Positions 8,801 to 13,614 of a DNA stretch of 13,614 bases are shown here, piece by piece (position 1 is the stretch's first letter; the number at the start of each line of letters is the position of its first letter). A program made the position numbers and the translations under genes. The notes below the pieces were generated by a model that did not search any database, had not been told where the DNA came from, and was given only the letters and a program-made list of their open reading frames with translations. This stretch comes from Pseudozyma flocculosa PF-1 (lineage: Eukaryota > Basidiomycota > Ustilaginomycetes > Ustilaginales > Ustilaginaceae): positions 81,776 to 95,389 of the forward strand of contig NW_006920885.1 in NCBI RefSeq assembly GCF_000417875.1, in the 5' to 3' direction.

Positions 8801-10664
8801 TCGAGGGGAAGAGAACACGAAGCAGGACGACAACAAAGTCAGCCACCCGGGCAGCGCCGACAACGGCACCGGAAGCGCTCGAGTGGACGACGCGGCGAGC
8901 GCTGACGGGGAGGAAGCCGACGAGCTGGCAGGCGATAGCGACGCTGCCGGAAACGACGACGGGGACGAGGAGATGCCCGATGCGGGAGCAGACGACGCTC
9001 GATCCTCTATCAGCATCGACGAGCCGGACGAAGACCCTGTGCCCGCCATCGTCGTGAGCACGTCGACGTCGTACGCGCCATCGTCGAGCTCGCGGTCGCC
9101 AAGCGCCGAGGTGCTCGGTACGGCTGGGGCCTCGATCGCCAACGAGTCAGTCCCCACCGGCTGGCAGGGCGTGAGTCAGTGGTACACCCACAGGAGCCAC
9201 GAGCTCGTCCGCCAGTCCAAGGTCGACAGTTTCTTCAAGCCGTTGCCGCGCTCGAAGGCAGCTGAAGGCGAAGGTGCGGCTTCCCATGCTACAGAAGCCG
9301 CCCACTCTGCCGCGCCGACCAGCCTCGATGAACATGCAAGCGCTGCGCAAGCCGCCGAAGCTGGTGCTGGCGCACCGGATCTCCAGGCAAACGGCAGCAC
9401 GAGCGAGCATGGAGAGATCGCGGAAGCGACAGCGAGCGATCAACCGACAATACCGGAAGTCTCGCTGCCATCGCCGTCAGCCCCGCCGGATGCCCTGTTC
9501 CTCGGCAGCGTGTCGCCGGATGAAGAATCGGCCGAGGATCCAGCTCACGACGCCGGGTCAGCTGAGAGGTCCTCGCCTCTTCGGCGGGGTGGCTCGACCT
9601 CGAGCGACGAGGCCGCTGTCGCAGCACAGCTCCATCAGCCTGCCGGGCCAATGGAGCCTATTTCGACGTCTATCCCGGCCGAGCTGCCACAGCCGTCGCA
9701 GCGGCCGGATTCTGCCGAACAGAACGGCGATTTTGGTCCGGCCGCACCGACTGCTGTCGAGCGTGCGTCGCGAATGGCGGACTTGGAGACCATCAGCATT
9801 CCCTCCTCACCGGGACTCCCCTTGGCGCCGGCTGCCCAGGCCGTTTTACCGGCATCGTCTCTGGCCGCCGTGGTCCATGCGGACGACACCGGCTCGCGTT
9901 CGCGCTCCTCTTCGGTGCCCCGGCGAGCGGTGCGGCCCATCGCCATCGCTCCGTCGTCTTCGTCGTCGTCATCTCTGTCGCCGCCACCCGACCTACCTGT
10001 TCTGCGAGCGGCGGCTGCCACGGCGTCTTCCACTGCGACCAACGGTGCCCCCGTTTCGGGTGCAGTCTCTCCTGCGACAGGCTCCGGCCATGGCGTTGTC
10101 ACCGCCCCAGCCCCGCCGGGACGGGATCAGTCTACCGCTGCTGCAACGGTTCACCAGCGCGCCTCGCCCCCTCAAGTCGAGGCTTCTACCTCGACATTGT
10201 CAGCGCCTGTGACGCCGGCGGTCCCTCCTCATCCCGAATCGGGTGCAGATGCACAGGAGCAGGAGGAGGAGGAGGAGGAGGAGGAGGAGGATGAGCTAGC
10301 CAGCAGCCCGCCGCAGTCGCCGCCGGACGAGGCGGCCGACGTGGAGCCGTACCAGATCCGGGAGCTGAGCAACTGGTTTTCGGCGGCATCGTCGGCGGCT
10401 GAGCGGACCGATCCGATGGGGCTGCAGCTGCAGCGGCGCAAGGAGGCGCGACAGCGGCGAAGGGAGCAGGATCGACAGCGGCGACGCGAGGAGGAGCAGG
10501 AACGGCACCGCCAGAGGGAACTGGCTCGAGCCGCCCGGGAGGAGGAGGAGGAGGGGGAGCGGCAGCGGCAGCGACAACAGCAGATGGGCGCGATCCAGAG
10601 TACCTCGATCCAGGTTGGGGGCAAGACGATCGAGGTCCTCGACTTGACCCTCGATTCGGACTAG
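5866..10664 (+). CDS. Large disordered protein with PIP box, C-terminal SIM and repeated LSQWY motifs (spliced, 1514 aa)
   Basis: The family is not recognised. Exons are 5866-6168, 6297-7227 and 7354-10664, with introns 6169-6296 (GTAGGT...CCTAG) and 7228-7353 (GTGAGT...CCCAG). Phases agree and give 4545 nt ending in TAG. The start has a CCACCATGCC context. Seen in the protein: KVRF at 38-41 (RVxF-like); an acidic run just after residue 101; EVVIP at 199-203 and 259-263; a less biased aromatic segment at about 412-520; a charged coiled coil at about 631-686; GIRGLSQWY at 849-857, GIKGLSQWY at 883-891 and GWQGVSQWY at 1014-1022; QSKVDSFF at 1032-1039, an exact PCNA-interaction box followed by a basic tail; a nine-Glu run near 1382-1391; QIRELSNWF at 1412-1420; a second coiled coil at about 1435-1489; and a C-terminal IEVLDLTLDSD (1504-1514), a classical SUMO-interaction motif. 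I infer a nuclear scaffold that may contact PCNA and SUMO. The N-terminal exon is the least certain part. Confidence 0.82.
8664..8792 (+). repeat. Two copies of the protein motif GI[RK]GLSQWY
   Basis: Copies at 8664-8690 and 8766-8792 lie 34 residues apart in the large plus-strand gene. A third copy is at 9159-9185 (GWQGVSQWY) and a weaker fourth at 10353-10379 (QIRELSNWF). Codons differ between copies (for example GGC CTC AGT against GGC CTT AGC). The motif is therefore kept as protein and is not a recent DNA duplication. Confidence 0.85.
9213..9236 (+). other. PCNA-interaction (PIP) box coding segment
   Basis: Residues 1032-1039, QSKVDSFF, fit the canonical pattern Q-x-x-[ILMV]-x-x-[FY]-[FY] exactly. 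They are followed by K-P-L-P-R-S-K, a basic flank typical of functional PIP boxes, and lie ten residues after the third LSQWY repeat. Confidence 0.75.
10260..10290 (+). repeat. (AGG)10 microsatellite encoding a Glu run
   Basis: Ten perfect AGG triplets are read in the GAG frame and give nine consecutive Glu before D-E in the large plus-strand protein. Confidence 0.9.
10629..10661 (+). other. C-terminal SUMO-interaction motif (SIM) coding segment
   Basis: The last eleven residues read I-E-V-L-D-L-T-L-D-S-D. A hydrophobic V-L-D-L-T core with acidic and serine residues after it is the classical SIM form, as in V-I-D-L-T motifs of SUMO-pathway proteins. It sits at the extreme C-terminus, just before TAG. 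Confidence 0.72.
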
Positions 10665-10976
10665 ACAACGTCCTGGCGGCCCAGGCAAATGGAACGTCCT
10701 TCCATCTCCCATCTAGACGGGGTACCGGAAGGATGGGAATGGAATTGGGAGTTGAGGGGCCTCGACTTGGGCAATGTATCGCGCGTCGCAGTCGCATTCC
10801 AGGGGGATGCCGTTCCCCGCTCTCGTTTTCGCCGGACATGGTCTGAGAGCGCGTGGTTGGCAGCACAATAGCGGTCTGGGTGTATTCTGCCTGGCACGGA
10901 GACGGGCGGGACGTGATCGGCTTGGAAGGGAACGGGTATCCCCTCAGCCTGTGCTGCATCAGGATCGCATCATCCT
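10665..10976. other. Convergent intergenic region between the large gene and PPP4R2-like gene
   Basis: These 312 bp lie between two facing stop codons, so the two 3' UTRs must be short or overlap. I see no gene, no long repeat and no clear canonical polyadenylation hexamer. Confidence 0.55.
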
Positions 10977-11338
10977 CTAACCCTCCTCGCCATCCTCTTT
11001 CATCTCATCCGTCTCCTCTTTCCCTCCGACTTCCCCATCCCCATCCCCCTCTCCCTTCCCCTGTTCCTGCTCCTGCTCCTGCTCCTGCTGCTTCTCCTCT
11101 CGTGGAGAAGCATGCACCGACGACACGTCCGACTCCATCTGTACATCCTCCTCCTCCCTCCTCTGCTCCCCTCCACCCGCGCCATCCGGACCGAGATGCG
11201 CAGCATGCCTCTGCCTCTTTACCTCCCTCTCCCCCTCGACCTCGACCTCTGGCAGGTGCGTCGTCGAGCTCAAGGGCGTAATCGTGTTCTGCATCTTGCG
11301 GTGTGCCGTCGATGTCGATGCATCGACCACCGTCGTTT

Positions 11339-11375
<37 letters not shown>

Positions 11376-13222
11376 AGAAGAGGGTATGGACGACGGCGAT
11401 GACGGCGATGACGGCGACGACGACGATGGTAGATCCAGTTCGTCGACTCGGCCCGGTGGGACGCCCAGCTCGGCCGTCGCCCCAGACGAGGATGGTGGTG
11501 TTGCCTCTGTAGGGCTCGGGTGGGGCCCGGTCGGTGTCGATGGCATGGCGGCGTCGTGCGACGTCGTGAGAGGCGGTGCGTGGGACAGTGTGCCCTGCTT
11601 GGTGCCGTTTCCGACGACATCGGTTCCCGCTCCGGCAACGTCACTTTGCAGCGGCGGCGGCGGCGGCGGCTGCTGCCCCTCTTCGCTAGACGGCGCCGTG
11701 GCCATCCCTCCATCTCCCTGCCGTGCGACCGCCGAAGCCGAGCCATCCTGGCCGCCACCGACCCCACCACTGACGCCGTCTCCGTCGTCGGGCACCACGG
11801 ATGCGCCCGACAGATGGTGTGTCCGGTCCGCGCCGCCGAGCTCGAGGTCGGGCACCTCTTCCATGGCCTCCTTGACCGCCGCCTCGACCCCCCTCTGCCC
11901 CTCTTCCTGGCCCGCATCCCGAATCAGGAAGGGGATGGGGGAGAAGAGGGGCTCCATGTGGCGGTCGACGGCGGCCTGCGACCTATCCGAGGCGGCAGAC
12001 GACGAAGTTGACGAGGAGGTCGACGAGGAGCGCGGCCGGACGGTACCGACGCCGGGCATGCCGCCAAAAGCACCATTGGGCGCGAGGTGGCTCACTTCAT
12101 CGATGGGCCCAGAGGGGGCGGCGATGGTGTTGTGGGGCAGGCCGCTGGCCATGGGGTCGGGCGACGAGTGGTCGATGGGGAAGGCGTCGCGGGTGGCCGT
12201 GACCGAGAGGACGCGCTGGAGTGCGTTGAGGTACTTTGCGCGGGTGCGGTGGAGGTCCATCGGGCGGACCGAGAGCTCGGCGAGGCGCTGAATGGTAAAG
12301 GGGGGCTGGGTGTCGAACTCGTCGAGCATGCCAAAGACGAGGGCCTTTTCGCGGTCGAGCTCCGGGGCCGTGAGCCTGCGGCCCCACGATGAGCCCATGG
12401 ATGCGGGCGGCTGCGACTTGGAGGCAAAGAAGCCCTGGGCGTCTGCGGGCGAGACGCCGTGGGCGAGGGCGAGGGCCTCGGGCGAGGGCTGAGATGCGCC
12501 CTGCTGCGTGAATCGGTCAGAGAGGGTTTCGGCAGCGGATGCGGCGAGGCCGGCGGGGTTGGTGGGTGCGTCGTGAATGTTGAACGAGGCAGACGAGGCA
12601 AGGCTGTCGGCCGAGGGGCTGGTGGTATAGCTCGAGTCTGCGAGGAGGCTGGCGTCGCTGGAGTGTTGCTGCTGCATGAGGGGGATGAGGGCGGCCGCCG
12701 GGTGGAGTGCAGGAGGTGGGGATGCGGGGAAGAGGTCGAGGGCGGCGGCGATCTTGTACTTGATGGCATCTTTGAGCGGGGGCCAGTCGAGGCTGCCGGG
12801 GGGGGGGCGTTACACGAAGGTTGATGGCAGTGGCGGTGAGGAAGAGAGAGAGAGAGAGGGTGTGAGTGAGTGGACGAGGTGGCGGGAGCGGTGCGCCCGT
12901 GATGGGACTTACTCTGGATCGAGGTGGTCGGTGTCGGCTATTGCTTCGAGGGTGGTTTGGTAGTCTTGGGAGCGGAAAGCGGGCGGGGACGAGCGGGGAA
13001 TATGGAGAAGAGGAAGATGTAAGCGCGGGTGCGAGTATGATTCCTAGCTGAGAGTACTGGTAGATTGCCCACCTCTGTTCCACTCAAAGTTGGGCGAGAT
13101 GCCGTGGGCTGGCGAAGGGGGATTGGGTTCGAGGCGGCGGATGGAGCGAGATGGGGTGAGCAGAGCGTTGGCGTGACGGGACGATGTTGGGCGCTGAGCG
13201 ACTCACCGTCTGACGCCGTCAT
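10977..13222 (-). CDS. PPP4R2: Protein phosphatase 4 regulatory subunit 2-like (PPP4R2/Psy4 family; spliced, 639 aa)
   Basis: Four coding exons, 13222-13207, 13108-13073, 12964-12913 and 12792-10977, are separated by introns of 98, 108 and 120 nt (GTGAGT...CCAG, GTGGGC...CAAG, GTAAGT...GCAG). All phases fit and total 1920 nt ending in TAG. Residues 10-56 hold the N-terminal R2 core: FEWNRDYQ, TLEAIADTD, and LDWPPLKDAIKYKI, which aligns with the family's W-x-x-[FL]-K-x-x-I-x-x-K-[LI]. Residues 175-235 hold the second block: LDEFDTQPPFTIQRLAELS then KYLNALQRVLSVT, matching the hallmark P-F-T-I-Q-R-L-x-E-L. Between them is a Ser/Ala/Gln-rich linker of about 115 residues. The rest is disordered, with a run of about 12 Thr, V-K-R-Q-R, a QE repeat and an acidic end. 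Known members bind the PP4 catalytic subunit with R3 and target it to substrates such as phosphorylated H2AX. The organism-specific tail carries no recognised domain. Confidence 0.92.
11341..11373. repeat. (GTC)11 microsatellite encoding a Thr run on the minus strand
   Basis: Eleven perfect GTC triplets on the plus strand are read as ACG codons in the PPP4R2-like gene. Together with flanking Thr codons they give about 12 Thr in the disordered tail. Confidence 0.9.
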
Positions 13223-13316
13223 TGTGCGCGATGATGTGGGATGTGAGAGGACGATCTGGGAGCAAGGCGACTGGTACCGGGGAGAGGGTGGTGGATGCGA
13301 GAATGGTGGTGGTCGC

Positions 13317-13350
13317 GGTCGAGGTCGAGGTCGAGGTCGAGGTCGAGGTC
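13317..13350. repeat. (GGTCGA) hexamer tandem repeat, 5.7 copies
   Basis: Five perfect GGTCGA units plus GGTC lie about 100 bp upstream of the PPP4R2-like start codon. Confidence 0.9.
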
Positions 13351-13530
13351 AGAGTGGGGCTGAGGCAGGCCGCGGCGAATTTGGCCGTCCGAGAGGGGGG
13401 AAAAAACTTCGGGTTGCGGGCCAGAGTGGCTCGCCAGCAACCTTAGAATATACCTGTTAGGGTCCAACGCAGGCGCTGGCTTTTGACTTGCGGGGCCCTC
13501 TCAGCGCTGCAGCTGGCCGTGCGAGCCTTT

Positions 13531-13610
13531 GTGCGGTGCGGTGCGGTGCGGTGCGGTGCGGTGCGGTGCGGTGCGGTGCGGTGCGGTGCGGTGCGGTGCG
13601 GTGCGGTGTG
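13531..13610. repeat. (GTGCG)15 pentamer array
   Basis: Fifteen perfect GTGCG units (13531-13605) are followed by GTGTG at the right edge of the window. The unit does not resemble the TTAGGG telomere repeat common in fungi, so I call it a satellite/microsatellite only. Confidence 0.95.
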
Positions 13611-13614
13611 TTGC

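Larger units (their letters stand above)
13223..13614. other. 5' flank of the PPP4R2-like gene, with two tandem repeats
   Basis: This probably holds the promoter and leader of the minus-strand PPP4R2-like gene. On the minus strand, GGTATATTCT at about 13455-13446 is a weak TATA-like element some 225 bp before the ATG. An 82-aa minus-strand frame here begins at TTG and consists largely of an Asp-Leu repeat made by the hexamer array, so it is not called. No gene is seen up to the right edge. Confidence 0.45.

Noticed and set aside
9274..10212. 312-aa plus-strand and 155-aa minus-strand frames inside the large gene
   Set aside because: They are Arg/Pro- or Ser/Ala-rich shadows of the third exon, which carries the PIP, SIM and LSQWY motifs in its own frame.
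11284..12291. 335-aa plus-strand open frame
   Set aside because: It is antisense to the PPP4R2-like gene, whose frame holds the family hallmark. The Val run comes from the GTC microsatellite.
13219..13467. 82-aa minus-strand frame with Asp-Leu repeats
   Set aside because: It begins at TTG, and most of its pattern is the GGTCGA array.
13317..13610. Possible CRISPR array
   Set aside because: These are head-to-tail microsatellites with no spacers, in eukaryotic-type spliced genomic context.
13457..13614. Telomere end suggested by a single TTAGGGT and the terminal pentamer array
   Set aside because: Only one TTAGGG-like unit is present, and GTGCG is not a known telomere repeat of such fungi.

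Overview
This 13.6 kb window looks like nuclear DNA of a fungus, most likely a basidiomycete. The genes are GC-rich, carry short introns (about 60-130 nt, GT...AG), sit close together on both strands, and encode long low-complexity tracts with many triplet microsatellites. The protein style (Ser/Ala/Pro-rich disorder around small conserved cores) resembles smut-type fungi (Ustilaginomycotina). That lineage guess is an inference, not something the sequence proves.

Five protein-coding genes are supported, three of them spliced. (1) A minus-strand HCNGP/SAP30BP-family gene (1123-42) is rebuilt from a 7-nt first coding exon, a long exon and a short last exon. (2) Divergent from it across 285 bp lies a plus-strand gene for mitochondrial ribosomal protein bL35m (1409-1786). 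(3) An intronless minus-strand gene (4105-2354) encodes a 583-aa F-box-like protein with a long acidic insert and a leucine-rich C-terminal part. (4) After a 1.76 kb repeat-rich divergent intergenic region comes a three-exon plus-strand gene (5866-10664). It encodes a 1514-aa, mostly disordered protein of unknown family, with a textbook PCNA-interaction peptide, a C-terminal SUMO-interaction motif and four copies of an [I/W]-x-[G/E]-[L/V]-S-[Q/N]-W-[Y/F] motif. (5) Converging on it is a four-exon minus-strand gene (13222-10977) for a PPP4R2-type regulatory subunit of protein phosphatase 4.

There is no operon. The layout is two divergent pairs (1/2 and 3/4) and two convergent junctions (2/3 and 4/5). 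Genes 1, 2 and 5 are conserved housekeeping functions: RNA splicing/transcription, mitochondrial translation, and phosphatase regulation. The most interesting item is gene 4, a candidate scaffold that could read SUMO-modified PCNA. It sits tail to tail with a PP4 regulatory subunit, whose family acts in recovery from DNA damage. That functional link is a hypothesis only.

Non-coding parts hold microsatellites, including 15 perfect GTGCG pentamers at the right edge. I saw no rRNA, tRNA, transposon or CRISPR array.
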